25,221 nt of DNA from contig CAWBFX010000002.1 in the NCBI GenBank assembly GCA_963788215.1, forward strand, positions 1 to 25,221, read 5' to 3'. Below are positions 1 to 7,612 of the stretch, in pieces. The notes under the pieces were generated by a model. The model searched no databases. It was not told the DNA's origin and saw only the letters and a list, made by a program, of their open reading frames with translations. This stretch comes from AC-32 sp963788215. GTDB taxonomy: Bacteria; Actinomycetota; Thermoleophilia; Gaiellales; Gaiellaceae. Position 1 is the stretch's first letter. The number at the start of each line of letters is the position of its first letter. Both the position numbers and the translations under genes were made by a program.

Positions 1-1197
1 GGAGCTTGAACATCGGCAGGTACATCGAGATGATGATCACGCCGACCATCGCGCCCGACGGCGATCATCATCAGCGGCTCGATGATCGCGGTCAGGGAGC
101 CGATCGCGGCGTCGACCTCGTCCTCGTAGAAGTCCGCGATCTTCGAGAGCATCTTCTCGAGCTCTCCCGTCTCCTCGCCGATCTTCACCATCTGGCTGAC
201 CATCGGCGGGAACACCGGGTTCTCGATCAGCGGCTGCGCGATCGGAACGCCCTGGTGGACCTTCACCCGCACGTCTGCCAGGGCCTCTTCGATCACCCAG
301 TTGCCGGCGGTCTGGCCGGTGATCTCGAGCGCCTTGATGATGTCGACGCCGGCGGCGACGAGCGTCGAGAGTGTCCGCGAGAAGCGGGCCATCGTCACCT
401 TTAGGACGACGTCGCCGATCTTCATCGGGATCTTCAGCTTCGTTCCGGTCCCCAGAGCTGGCGGCCGGGCTCCGTGCGCTTCGCACGGCGGACGCCCCAG
501 ACCGACCCGAACATCGCCGGGAAGATGATGAACCAGTGGTGCCGGAGCTGGTTAGACGCTGCGACCACGATCTGGGTCAGCTTGGGAGCTCGCCGTTGAG
601 CTGGGCGAAGATGTTCACGAAGACCGGCACGAGGAACATCAGCAGGCCGATCAGGACGAGGGTGGCGAAGATCAGCACCATCGTCGGATACATCATCGCG
701 CCCTTCACGCGGCGCCTGATCTGGGTCTCCTTCTCGATCTGGTAGGCGACGCGCTCGAGCACCTGGTCGAGGATTCCCGCCGCCTCGCCGGCCTCGACCA
801 TCGAGACGAACAGGCGGCTGAAGATCTTCGGATGCCGCGCGAGCGCCTGCGAGAGCAGCAGGCCGCCCTCGACGTCCGCGCGGAGCTCCTTGACCACGGA
901 AGCGAAGTAGGCGTCGTCCGTCTGCTCCTCGAGGATCACGAGCGAGCTGACGACGTTCAGGCCGGCCTCGATCATGGTCGCGAACTGGCGCGAGAAGATC
1001 TGCAGCGTCTTCGGCTTGACCTTCTTGAACGCGGTGCGCGCGCTCGCTTCGCCGCTCGCCGGGAGCTCTTCGAGGTGCTCGGCGAGCAGGCCGCGGACAC
1101 GCAGCTGCTCGCGCGCAGAGCCGGCGTCGGGCGCATGAACTTCGCCCGTGAGCTCGAGGCCCTCCGCATTGATGGCGCTGTAAGCGTATGCCGCCAT
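1..1197 (-). CDS. pilC: PilC, type IV pilus inner-membrane platform protein (frameshifted, C-terminus cut by window edge)
   Basis: Polytopic T2SS-F family protein that forms the membrane platform on which PilB and PilT act. The start MAAYAYSAIN and the first F domain (GLNVVSSL, GEAAGILDQVLERVAYQIEKE, then a hydrophobic MVLIFATLVLIGLLMFLVPVF segment) read intact from 1197 down to about 590. The rest is recovered only by changing frame three times: near 584-586 (one G missing from a G run on the plus strand), near 440-460, and near 48-60 (one extra C). Joined, the second F domain shows MARFSRTLSTL, AAGVDIIKALEITGQTAGN, IGEETGELEKML and a final membrane segment ending YLPMFKL at the window edge, so only a few residues are missing. 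Family identity is firm. The frame breaks are probably sequence errors. A sigma28-like promoter lies 9 nt upstream of the ATG and no Shine-Dalgarno is seen. Confidence 0.93.
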
Positions 1198-1206
1198 ACC
1201 CGGTGG

Positions 1207-1234
1207 CTATCGGCAGGGGGATTCGCTCGCTTGA
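1207..1234 (-). promoter_or_regulatory. sigma28 (FliA/WhiG)-type promoter of pilC
   Basis: On the minus strand TCAAG (1234-1230), exactly 15 nt, then GCCGATAG (1214-1207). The -10 box differs from the FliA/WhiG consensus GCCGATAA only in the last base. The pilC ATG begins 9 nt downstream. The same two boxes with the same spacing occur in front of pilT, the 7687 gene and the second pilT. Confidence 0.7.
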
Positions 1235-1258
1235 GGTACCGCAAGCGCGTGCCGATAG
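1231..1258 (+). promoter_or_regulatory. sigma28-type promoter of the PilV-like prepilin gene, overlapping the pilC promoter
   Basis: A perfect copy of the -10 box GCCGATAG at 1251-1258 is followed by 7 nt and the GTG start at 1266. The upstream box (TTGAG at 1231-1235, 15-nt spacing) is weak and physically overlaps the -35 box of the divergent pilC promoter. The -10 plus 7 nt plus GTG layout matches three other genes here, which argues that it is real. Confidence 0.55.
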
Positions 1259-1265
1259 GGGACCT

Positions 1266-1796
1266 GTGCGCGTGCGGCTACGAAGCGAGAGCGGCTTCGG
1301 TCTGATCGAGCTGCTCATGGCGATGGTGATGCTGAACGTCGGCATCCTCGCGATCGTGGCCGCCTACAACTCGGGCATCTTCGCCCTCAACCGGGCGAGC
1401 CGGGTCTCGACGGCCGCTGCTCTCGCCGACTCGCAGATGGAGGAGCTCTACCGCGCGCTCACGTACAGCGCGATCGGCCTCGACTCCTCGAGCCTCGGCG
1501 GCGTCGACAACACCTACAAGTGCGACTCCGCGCTCGGCGCCTCGTGCCCGAACTCGACCTCGAGCGAGTCGACGGCGAGCTGCAGCGGCTCCCCGCTCCC
1601 GAACGAATGCGTCCCGAGCCGCACGACTACCGGCGCCGACCGCAAGCACTACCGCGTCGACAGCTACATCGTGCCCTCGACGGTCACGAACGGGCGGACG
1701 CTGAAGATCGTGACAGTCGTCGTCCGCGACGGCGACCGTCCCGCGGCCCGGCCGTACGCACGCATCACGTCTACCTTCGACCAGTCGACAGGCTAA
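1266..1796 (+). CDS. PilV/GspI-like minor prepilin
   Basis: A 176-residue type IV prepilin. It has a short basic leader (MRVRLRSESG), a predicted PilD cleavage after Gly10, then FGLIE with the hallmark Glu at mature position 5, and a hydrophobic helix LLMAMVMLNVGILAIVAAY. The C-terminal domain contains four to five cysteines and a Ser/Thr-rich stretch. Minor pilins of this class prime assembly or sit at the fibre tip. Start choice: GTG 1266 is exactly 7 nt from a sigma28-like -10 box. GTG 1272 is the alternative, while a reading from 1188 would begin upstream of the promoter. It stands alone between divergent pilC and the convergent pilT operon. The family call is secure; the exact minor pilin type is not. 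Confidence 0.85.
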   Translation: MRVRLRSESGFGLIELLMAMVMLNVGILAIVAAYNSGIFALNRASRVSTAAALADSQMEELYRALTYSAIGLDSSSLGGVDNTYKCDSALGASCPNSTSSESTASCSGSPLPNECVPSRTTTGADRKHYRVDSYIVPSTVTNGRTLKIVTVVVRDGDRPAARPYARITSTFDQSTG

Positions 1797-1799
1797 GAG

Positions 1800-1961
1800 C
1801 ACGGGGGAACCCCTGGTTCCCCGTGAGCCCCCTCCTTCAGAGCCGACGCGGCGCATTCGAAGCGGTTGCTGAGCCGGAGACTGTCATTGGCGGTGGAGCC
1901 AATGGCCGGTGACGGCCTTTCGCCGGGCAAAGCCCGTCTTCGGCGGCAGTGCATGCCGAAG
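1800..1961. terminator. Cluster of hairpins between convergent genes, probable bidirectional terminator
   Basis: The 212 bases between the prepilin stop (1796) and the end of the pilO/PilP-like gene (2009) hold no ORF but several stems. A long arm pair flanks CCT at 1800-1825 with one bulged G. CATTGGC/GCCAATG lie at 1885-1891 and 1898-1904. GGCCG-GTGA-CGGCC followed by TTT lies at 1904-1920. CGGGC-AAA-GCCCG lies at 1924-1936, and CTTCGGC/GCCGAAG at 1938-1944 and 1955-1961. The position between converging transcripts suggests termination on both strands; a structured RNA is the alternative. Confidence 0.5.
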
Positions 1962-2008
1962 CCAGACGGATTCGACAACGAGCTAGGCAGCTGGCGCCGG
2001 AGAAACGC

Positions 2009-3447
2009 CTACGCGACCGAGACGAGCCGCAGGACGTACTTCGTCCCGTCGCTCGTGTTCATCAAGGTAAGCGTCTTGCCCTTCTTCAGGGTGGCCGTGC
2101 CCCCGCCCTGGAGGGAGCCGCCGGCGATTCCTATCCTGGCGGAGGTCTTGGTCAGGGAGACCAGGACGAACACCGGGCTCGCCGCCGGGAACTGGGAGTC
2201 GGCGTTGACAGTCTCGTCGCGCCGTTCACCGAGATCAGGGCGGTGGTCGGCTTGGTAGGCGGCTGGGCGACGCCGCCCGAGCCGGTCGAGCCCGAGCCGG
2301 TGGAACCCGTGCCGCCGCCGGAGCCGGGCGTGCCGGAGCTGCCGGAGCCTGGCCCCGGGACGGTGCCGCTGCCGATGCTGCAGTCGGCACTCGTGCTCTG
2401 ACCGGACGCGCAGTCGAGGGTGGTCTGCTGCGAGAACGGGACCCCGGTGGATCGGCTGAAGGCGAGGAGCTGGCCCGACTGCGGCGTGACCGCGCTCCCG
2501 GGGTCGGTGATGCCGTCCGCGGACGTCGCGGCGGCGATGCCGTTCACGCTCACGTCTGCTGCCGGCGACACCCCGGGCGTCGCCGGCGCCGTGGCGGGCG
2601 CCGATGCGGAGGCCGTGGCGCTCGCCGGGTGCAGCAGCTTCAGCGTGCGCGGCAGCTGGAACGCGAGCAAGCCGAGCAGGATCACCCCGCCGACGGCGAC
2701 GATCACCTTCTGGCGCTTGGCCTTGGCCTGCGGGTCGTGCTTCTTTTCGGCTCGGCTGCCTCCCGCCGGTGCCGCTGCTCCCGCTGCCCCGGTCGTGCCC
2801 GCCGCGCCGGTGGCCCCGGTCGCGCCGGTGGCGCCGGTCGTCCCGGTGGGCGCGGCCACGGTCGGCACCGCGCCGGTCCCGTAGACGAAGGCGTCGATCT
2901 GCAGCTGAGCCTCGATCGCCGGGAAGTGCGCCGGCGGCGCCGCCTGGCCGAAGTCGATCGTGTCGATCGCGAACAGGCGGCCCTCTGCGTCGAGCCCGCC
3001 GTGGCGGACGTCGACGAGGTTTCGCAGGCGGTAAAGGAAGTCGGACAGCTCGTAGAAGTTGCCCTGGAACTGGACCTGGATCGGCAGGGCTGCGTAGCCG
3101 TCGAGGACGACGGCGGTGCTGGCCGGCGAGATCTGCTCGAAGGTAATGCCGCTTTCCTCGGCCACCTGGTTCAGCTCGAGGAGGATGTCGGCCATCTGGG
3201 CCTGATCCGGCATCGCCTTCGTGAGCCGGAAGAGGTCCGCAACCCGGATCTGCGAGGCCTTCTTGGCCTGGAGCGTGAGCGCCTGAGCCGAATCGATCGC
3301 CGTGTTCGTGTCGGCGATCTCCCCGGAAAGCGACTTCTCCTTGGCGTGCTGGGGCCGGATCACGAGGAAGTACCCCGCGAGCGCGAAGACCAGGACTCCG
3401 ACAACGGCGAGCGCGATCTGAACGCTCTGCGAGAGGCCGCCCTTCAC
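2009..3447 (-). CDS. pilO: PilO, read in frame into a PilP-like second protein through a collagen-like linker
   Basis: The GTG start at 3447 overlaps the pilN stop (GTGA), the usual translational coupling. The first part (about 225 residues) is PilO: a signal-anchor helix (IALAVVGVLVFALAGYFLVI), a coiled coil, then the PilO ferredoxin-like domain ending QLQIDAFVYGT. A Gly-X-Y tract follows (2773-2844). From about 2757 a second unit begins that looks like the N-terminus of a separate protein: basic KKHDPQAKAKRQK, a membrane helix VIVAVGGVILLGLLAFQLP, a Pro/Ala/Ser/Gly-rich linker and a small beta domain resembling the PilP C-terminus. The last domain is recovered only after a one-base frame change near 2218-2224 and then ends at TAG 2011-2009. 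As written it is one ORF; a lost start codon near 2757 would make it two genes. It continues the pilT-pilM-pilN operon and forms the periplasmic-side alignment complex with PilN. Confidence 0.8.
2773..2844 (-). repeat. Collagen-like Gly-X-Y tract (eight triplets) in the PilO linker
   Basis: Eight consecutive triplets with Gly in the first position: GTT, GAT, GAT, GAT, GAA, GTT, GAA, GAA. They are encoded by near-repetitive GC-rich codons. The tract lies right after the PilO domain and before the second membrane protein unit. Bacterial collagen-like tracts can form trimers, but this one is short and lacks Pro, so a flexible linker is equally possible. Confidence 0.75.
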
Positions 3448-4063
3448 GACCCGGCTCCCAGCTGGCGGAGGTCGGCGGCGATGGTGAAGTGACGCTTGCG
3501 TGCTTCCGTGTACCTCGAGGTTGCTCTTGACGAGCTGGACGTTGACAAGATCCGGGATCACGGTGACGCGGCCGAGCAGCCGCGCAACGGCTGCCTGGGA
3601 GTACGTGTCGCCGTCAAGGATGAACCCGCTTGCGGCCACATTCGTGGCGGCGGCCGGGGCCGCGCCGGTGAGGGCGGCGAGACGGTACCTGGCGGAAAGA
3701 TCGGTCAGCCAGACGTCGTCGGGCAGCACGAGCGAGAGCTCGCGGAAGACGCGGATCCACGAGACCCGCCGCGACAGAGCCGCGTTGACGGCCTTGATCC
3801 GGGCGTCTTTCTCGGCGGCGAGGGCCGTCTGCGTCTGCACCTTCGACACGTCGGGAGTCGGGATCGCCGCGAGCTCGGCCTTGAGGACGGCGAGCTCCGC
3901 CTTGCGGTCGTTCACCTGCCGCTGGCGGTCAGGAACATCACCGAGAGGATGCCGCTGATCCGGACGACCGGGTTCACGGGCACGACGACGACCCACTGCG
4001 CCTCGGCTGCTTTTGCCGGCGCTTGAAGTAGTCGTCTCGCGGGAGGAGGTTGATCGCGCGCAC
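3444..4063 (-). CDS. pilN: PilN, type IV pilus alignment protein (frameshifted)
   Basis: The GTG start at 4063 gives the PilN signature MRAINLLPRDDY, the motif that inserts into the PilM groove. After a one-base frame change near 4010 the membrane helix follows (NPVVRISGILSVMFLTASG). After another near 3915 come a coiled coil (VNDRKAELAVLKAELAAI) and the PilN fold (ELSLVLPDDVWLTDLSA to VQLVKSNLEVHG). A third shift near 3500 restores the C-terminus FTIAADLRQLGAGS with TGA at 3446-3444, which overlaps the pilO GTG. Length is about 205 residues, normal for the family. It sits between pilM and pilO in the conserved order. The identity rests on the N-terminal motif plus order; the three frame breaks are most likely sequence errors. 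Confidence 0.85.
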
Positions 4064-4070
4064 GGCTGCC

Positions 4071-5381
4071 TCAGTATCTCGATTCCCAGGCCGAGTTGCG
4101 ACGACTGAGCAGAGCCGAGCTGCTCCGTGTCCTTGATCTTGCGCCCGAGCTCACGCGCGCGAGCGGGTCGCCGACGGAGACGCGCACGCCGATCAGTCTT
4201 TGCAGCTCTTCGGCGAGCCCGCCGAGGTGCGCCATGCCGCCGGTGATCACGATCTCTCCGATGCCCAGAGATCCGGGCTGGTTCTGGTAGAACTGGAGCG
4301 AGGAGACGAGCTCCCGCGCGAAGCTCTGGAGCTGGCGGCGGACGGCTTCGCGGGCGGCGAGCGCCTGCTCAGGGGTGAGGCCTTCCGGAACGCTGTCGCC
4401 GATGAGCGTGAGCCCATGCTTCACCGGCTCCGCTTCGGACGGCGCCATGTCGAGCTCGCGCGCGATCGCCACGTCGAGCGTCGATCCGCCCCACTCCAGC
4501 ACGCGCGTGAACTCGCACACACGGCCGTCCGAGACGGCGAAGGTCGAGCGGTCGTGCCCGATCGAGACGACCACCACCGCCGCTTCGGCAGGCCCGTCGG
4601 CCTCGGGACGCGGCTCGCCCATGGCGCGCAGGAGCGCGAACGCCTCCAGATCGATCCCGACCAGGCGCAGTCCGGCCTTCTTGCAGGCCGAGACGTAGCG
4701 ATCGACGAGCTCCCGGTAGGCGACGACGAGCAGGATCTTGGTCACCGGATTGCCTTCCTCGTCCGTGCGCTGGCCGAGCACCTGGAAGTCGAGGACCGCC
4801 TCGTCCAGCGGGATCGGCAGCACCTCCTGGGCGCGGAAGCGCACGGCGTTCTCGAGCTGCTGCTCGTTGGCGATCCCCGCGATCTCGAGGACGCGCACGC
4901 CGATCCGGTTGCTCGCGATGCCCAGGCGCACGCCCTGCCGCGGAAGCCCGTGCTTGCGGAAGAACGAGCGGAGCACGTCGGCGAGCAGCTCGGGCTCCCG
5001 AAGCTCGCCGCCGACGACGAGGCCGGGATCGAGCTCCGTGCGCGCGACCTGGACGAGCTCGGGCACGCCGTTGTTGACGACCCGCGCCGCGGCGAGCTGG
5101 GAGGCGCCGATCTTCAGGCCGACCAGGCGCTTCCCGCGCTTCGGCCCGGACGGCTCGCGGCGCTTGCGCTCCTTCTTCGGCTTCGGCTCGCCTTCGGCCT
5201 TGTCCGCGCGCGGTTCCTTCGGCTTGCGCTTGAAGGAGAGGTCTCGCTTCAGGAACGGCTTCTTGTCCTTCTTTTCCTTCTTTGCCTTCGGCTCCGGGGC
5301 CGGGCCGTCCTCTGCCGGCGGCTTCGGCTTCCGCTTCGGCATGAGATCCGAGAGCTTGATCTCCTTCTTCAGGTCGACCAT
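4071..5381 (-). CDS. pilM: PilM, actin-like cytoplasmic ATPase with a long charged N-terminal extension
   Basis: The actin-like PilM fold starts at about residue 85 (KRLVGLKIGASQLAAARV). It continues with FRAQEVLPIPLDEAVLDFQVL, the nucleotide-site segments VVVVSIGHDRSTFAV and GEIVITGGMAHLGGLAEELQ, and SVGDPLARVSSGA. PilM binds the PilN N-terminus and links the alignment complex to the motor ATPases. Residues 1-84 are an unusual Lys/Pro/Glu-rich extension beginning MVDLKKEIKLSDLMPKR. The start ATG lies 4 nt after the pilT stop with GAGG upstream. Near 4140 a one-base loss shifts the frame. The alternative frame gives the expected PilM ending (KIKDTEQLGSAQSSQLGLGIE), so the last 20 or so residues as read are wrong. 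The stop at 4073-4071 is the likely end. Confidence 0.9.
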   Translation of the reverse strand: MVDLKKEIKLSDLMPKRKPKPPAEDGPAPEPKAKKEKKDKKPFLKRDLSFKRKPKEPRADKAEGEPKPKKERKRREPSGPKRGKRLVGLKIGASQLAAARVVNNGVPELVQVARTELDPGLVVGGELREPELLADVLRSFFRKHGLPRQGVRLGIASNRIGVRVLEIAGIANEQQLENAVRFRAQEVLPIPLDEAVLDFQVLGQRTDEEGNPVTKILLVVAYRELVDRYVSACKKAGLRLVGIDLEAFALLRAMGEPRPEADGPAEAAVVVVSIGHDRSTFAVSDGRVCEFTRVLEWGGSTLDVAIARELDMAPSEAEPVKHGLTLIGDSVPEGLTPEQALAAREAVRRQLQSFARELVSSLQFYQNQPGSLGIGEIVITGGMAHLGGLAEELQRLIGVRVSVGDPLARVSSGARSRTRSSSALLSRRNSAWESRY

Positions 5382-5385
5382 CGAC

Positions 5386-6531
5386 TCAGACCTCTGCCGC
5401 GATCCGCAGGGCCTGTCCCGGCTCCTGCTGGGTGAGGCTCTCGGGGAGCTCGAAGCCGGAGCGCTCGAGGAGGCCGAGGAGCTGCTCGGGACGGCTCGAG
5501 CGGCCGAGCGCCGTCTCGACGGTGATCACGCGGCGAAGCGTCAGCTCGGCGAGCGACTGCTCCATCGTCTGCATGCCCTTCGCCGTGCCGGTCTGCATGA
5601 CCGAGTAGACCTGCTCCACCTTCGCCTGGCGGATCAGGTTCCGCACGGCGTCGTCGGGAAAGAGAACCTCGAGGGCGGCCACGCGGCCGGTCCCGTCGGC
5701 CGTCGGAAGCAGGGCCTGGGTGACGATGCCCTCGAGAGTCGCGGCCAGCTGGATCCTGATCTGATCCTGCTGGGAGGCCGGAAAGGCATCGATGACGCGG
5801 TCGATCGTCCCCGGAGCGCTCTGGGTGTGGAGCGTCGCGAAGACGAGGTGGCCGGTCTCGGCGGCGGTCAGCGCGGTCGAGATCGTCTCGAGATCGCGCA
5901 TCTCGCCGAGGAGGATCACGTCGGGGTCCTGGCGGAGGGCGGCGCGGAGCGCCTCGGCGAAGCTGATCGCGTCGACTCCGATCTCGCGCTGGTTGACGAC
6001 GCAGCGCTTGTGCCGGTGCACGAACTCGATGGGATCCTCGATCGTGAGGATGTGCTCGGCGCGCTTGCGGTTGATCTCGTCGATCAACGCGGCGAGCGTC
6101 GTCGACTTACCGGAGCCGGTCGGGCCGGTGACGAGCACCAGTCCGCGCGGCCGCTCGGTGAGGACGTGCAGGCTGGACGGGATCCAGAGCTCCTCGAGCG
6201 TCTTGATCTCGGTGGGGATCAGGCGGAACGCGCCGCCGAGCGACCCGCGCTGCCAGTAGACGTTGACGCGGAAGCGCGCGAGGCCGGGCATCGAATGCGC
6301 GAAGTCGATCTGGCGGTCGATCTCGAGGTGCTTCTGCTGCTCGGTCGAGAGGATCCGGTAGAGCAGCTGCTGGGTGACGTCGCCGGTGAGAGGCTCGATG
6401 TCCTGAAGAGGCTCGAGCCGGCCGCGGAGGCGCACGACGGGATGCGCGCCGACCGTGATGTGGAGGTCGGACGCGTTGAGCGCAACCATCCGCTCCAGCA
6501 AATCGTCAATCGAATAGAGGGACTCCGCCAT
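5386..6531 (-). CDS. pilT: PilT, pilus retraction ATPase
   Basis: Hexameric secretion-type ATPase that depolymerises the pilus. The 381 residues carry an N-terminal PAS-like domain (ASDLHITVGAHPVVRLRG), Walker A GPTGSGKST at 136-144, the Asp box (ILTIEDPIEF), Walker B VILLGEMRD near 205-213, the His box GHLVFATLHT at 227-236 and AVRNLIRQ at 295-302. The last is close to the AIRNLIRE motif that retraction by PilT requires. It is first in the pilT-pilM-pilN-pilO operon, and pilM follows after 4 nt. No Shine-Dalgarno is obvious at the ATG. A sigma28-like promoter ends 12 nt upstream, so the transcript leader would be only about 5 nt. Of the two PilT-type genes in the window, this is the canonical one. 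Confidence 0.95.
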   Translation of the reverse strand: MAESLYSIDDLLERMVALNASDLHITVGAHPVVRLRGRLEPLQDIEPLTGDVTQQLLYRILSTEQQKHLEIDRQIDFAHSMPGLARFRVNVYWQRGSLGGAFRLIPTEIKTLEELWIPSSLHVLTERPRGLVLVTGPTGSGKSTTLAALIDEINRKRAEHILTIEDPIEFVHRHKRCVVNQREIGVDAISFAEALRAALRQDPDVILLGEMRDLETISTALTAAETGHLVFATLHTQSAPGTIDRVIDAFPASQQDQIRIQLAATLEGIVTQALLPTADGTGRVAALEVLFPDDAVRNLIRQAKVEQVYSVMQTGTAKGMQTMEQSLAELTLRRVITVETALGRSSRPEQLLGLLERSGFELPESLTQQEPGQALRIAAEV

Positions 6532-6543
6532 GGCCCTAACCGG

Positions 6544-6571
6544 CTATCGGCAGGGCAGGAACCTTCCTTGA
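6544..6571 (-). promoter_or_regulatory. sigma28-type promoter of the pilT-pilM-pilN-pilO operon
   Basis: On the minus strand TCAAG (6571-6567), 15 nt, then GCCGATAG (6551-6544). Both boxes and the spacing are identical to the pilC and 7687 promoters. The pilT ATG is 12 nt downstream. Confidence 0.7.
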
Positions 6572-6606
6572 GAGGGGTGATTACATCGTAACCCGATCAC
6601 CCCAAC

Positions 6607-6661
6607 GGGTGCCCCGTTCCGGGGGAGTGCAGCCGATGACAGGCGTGGCCACTGCGCACCC
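6607..6661 (+). promoter_or_regulatory. Folded 5' leader of the first pilin gene
   Basis: GGGTGC (6607-6612) pairs perfectly with GCACCC (6656-6661), closing a domain that contains CCCG-TTC-CGGG (6613-6623) and AGTG/CACT (6626-6629 with 6650-6653). The closing stem ends two bases before the strong Shine-Dalgarno AAGGAGG (6664-6670), so folding could affect ribosome access. No known riboswitch consensus was recognised. Confidence 0.4.
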
Positions 6662-6678
6662 TTAAGGAGGAGAAACGC

Positions 6679-7065
6679 ATGCGTTCAAGGCTTTTCAACC
6701 GACTCGGCGCCGATGAGGGTGGCTTCACCCTGATCGAGCTCCTTGTCGTCATCATCATCCTCGGGATCCTGCTTGCAATCGCGATCCCCTCGTACCTCAG
6801 CTTCCGCACGCGGGCGAACAAGTCCGCTGCGCAGGCCAACGTCCGCGCGGCAGTCCCGGGCATGGAGGCGTTCAACGCCGACCACGCCACGGGCTACACC
6901 GGCGTCACCCTGACGAAGCTGCAGCAGTCGTACGACGCCGGGATCAAGAACATCAAGATCTCGGTCGCCAACGCGACGCTGTACTGCGTTCGCAACACCA
7001 TCCCCGGCACGGTCGTGTACCACAAGACCGGCCCGTCGGGCGACATCAAGCCGGGCGGCTGCTAG
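6679..7065 (+). CDS. pilA: Major type IV pilin, copy 1
   Basis: A 128-residue type IVa-like prepilin. The leader is MRSRLFNRLGADEGG, with cleavage after Gly15 and mature FTLIE with Glu at +5. A long hydrophobic helix follows (LLVVIIILGILLAIAIPSYLSF). The globular part has two cysteines, one in TLYC and one as the very last residue of the protein, probably forming the pilin C-terminal disulfide loop. The start is set by a strong Shine-Dalgarno AAGGAGG 8 nt upstream. The neighbouring copy 2 has almost the same mature sequence. High predicted translation, small size and an own terminator point to the main fibre subunit. No sigma28 site with a good -35 box was found in front. Confidence 0.93.
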   Translation: MRSRLFNRLGADEGGFTLIELLVVIIILGILLAIAIPSYLSFRTRANKSAAQANVRAAVPGMEAFNADHATGYTGVTLTKLQQSYDAGIKNIKISVANATLYCVRNTIPGTVVYHKTGPSGDIKPGGC

Positions 7066-7093
7066 ACAGCGCACCGCCCAGTTCTGCGGAATG

Positions 7094-7116
7094 GGCGCGG
7101 GAGACCGCGCCTTTTT
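7094..7116 (+). terminator. Intrinsic terminator after pilin copy 1
   Basis: GGCGCGG (7094-7100), tetraloop GAGA, CCGCGCC (7105-7111), then TTTTT. Located 29 bases after the stop codon, it would insulate the two pilin genes. Confidence 0.85.
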
Positions 7117-7143
7117 CGTGGTCCTCACCCGTTTGGGGGTATG

Positions 7144-7173
7144 GGCGCGAGGCATCGGAGACCGATGTACGCC
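7144..7173 (+). promoter_or_regulatory. Hairpin in the leader of pilin copy 2
   Basis: CATCGG-AGA-CCGATG (7153-7167) forms a perfect 6-bp stem, flanked by GGCG (7144-7147) and CGCC (7170-7173) that can extend it. It lies about 24 bases upstream of the Shine-Dalgarno. Function unknown. Confidence 0.35.
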
Positions 7174-7206
7174 GGAGCCACCGCAGTTTCGAGCCGAAGG
7201 AGAGAC

Positions 7207-7590
7207 ATGAACAACCTGTGGCACCGGATGAGGACAGATGAGCGCGGTTTCACGCTGATCGAGCTCCTCGTCGTCATCATCATCCTCGGGATCCTGCTTG
7301 CGATCGCGATCCCCTCGTACCTCAGCTTCCGCACGCGGGCGAACAAGTCCGCTGCGCAGGCCAACGTCCGCGCTGCCGTCCCGGGCATGGAGGCGTACAA
7401 CGCCGACCACTCGACCGGATACACGGGCGTGACCCTGACGAAGCTGCAGCAGTCGTACGACGCCGGGATCAAGAACATCAAGATCTCGGTCGCCAACGCG
7501 ACGCTGTACTGCGTTCGCAACACCGTTCCCGGCACGGTCGTCTACCACAAGACCGGCCCCTCGGGCGACATCTCGCCGGGCGGCTGCTAA
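7207..7590 (+). CDS. pilA: Major type IV pilin, copy 2
   Basis: A 127-residue prepilin. The leader MNNLWHRMRTDERG differs from copy 1, but after Gly14 the mature protein is nearly the same. I see only about four substitutions (Phe/Tyr, Ala/Ser, Ile/Val, Lys/Ser), and many codons are identical. Glu +5 and both cysteines are kept. The ATG at 7207 is chosen over an in-frame ATG at 7141 because AAGGAG lies at 7197-7202 and the leader length is then normal. The tandem arrangement plus a copied terminator indicates a segmental duplication. The two may form mixed fibres or be expressed under different conditions; which is dominant cannot be told. Confidence 0.93.
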   Translation: MNNLWHRMRTDERGFTLIELLVVIIILGILLAIAIPSYLSFRTRANKSAAQANVRAAVPGMEAYNADHSTGYTGVTLTKLQQSYDAGIKNIKISVANATLYCVRNTVPGTVVYHKTGPSGDISPGGC

Positions 7591-7612
7591 GACGCCGCTC
7601 AGCAGGTTCGCG

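Noticed and set aside
1904..1961. c-di-GMP (GEMM) riboswitch suggested by GGGCAAAGCCC and nearby stems
   Set aside because: The conserved GEMM core and tetraloop/receptor arrangement are not present, and no gene on the same strand follows. The bases are explained by simple hairpins.
2773..2844. Repetitive GGCGCC-rich DNA as a CRISPR or minisatellite
   Set aside because: The repetition has a 9-base codon-triplet period (Gly-X-Y) within a coding frame, with no spacers and no cas genes nearby.
4200..6591. Long plus-strand open frames opposite pilM and pilT
   Set aside because: They are high-GC antisense shadows, extremely Arg/Leu/Asp-rich and without domains. The minus-strand frames encode unmistakable PilM and PilT.
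6632..6639. GCCGATGA upstream of pilin copy 1 as a further sigma28 site
   Set aside because: The last two bases differ from the other sites, the -35 position reads CCCG, and the octamer lies within a predicted leader stem. Not enough for a promoter call.
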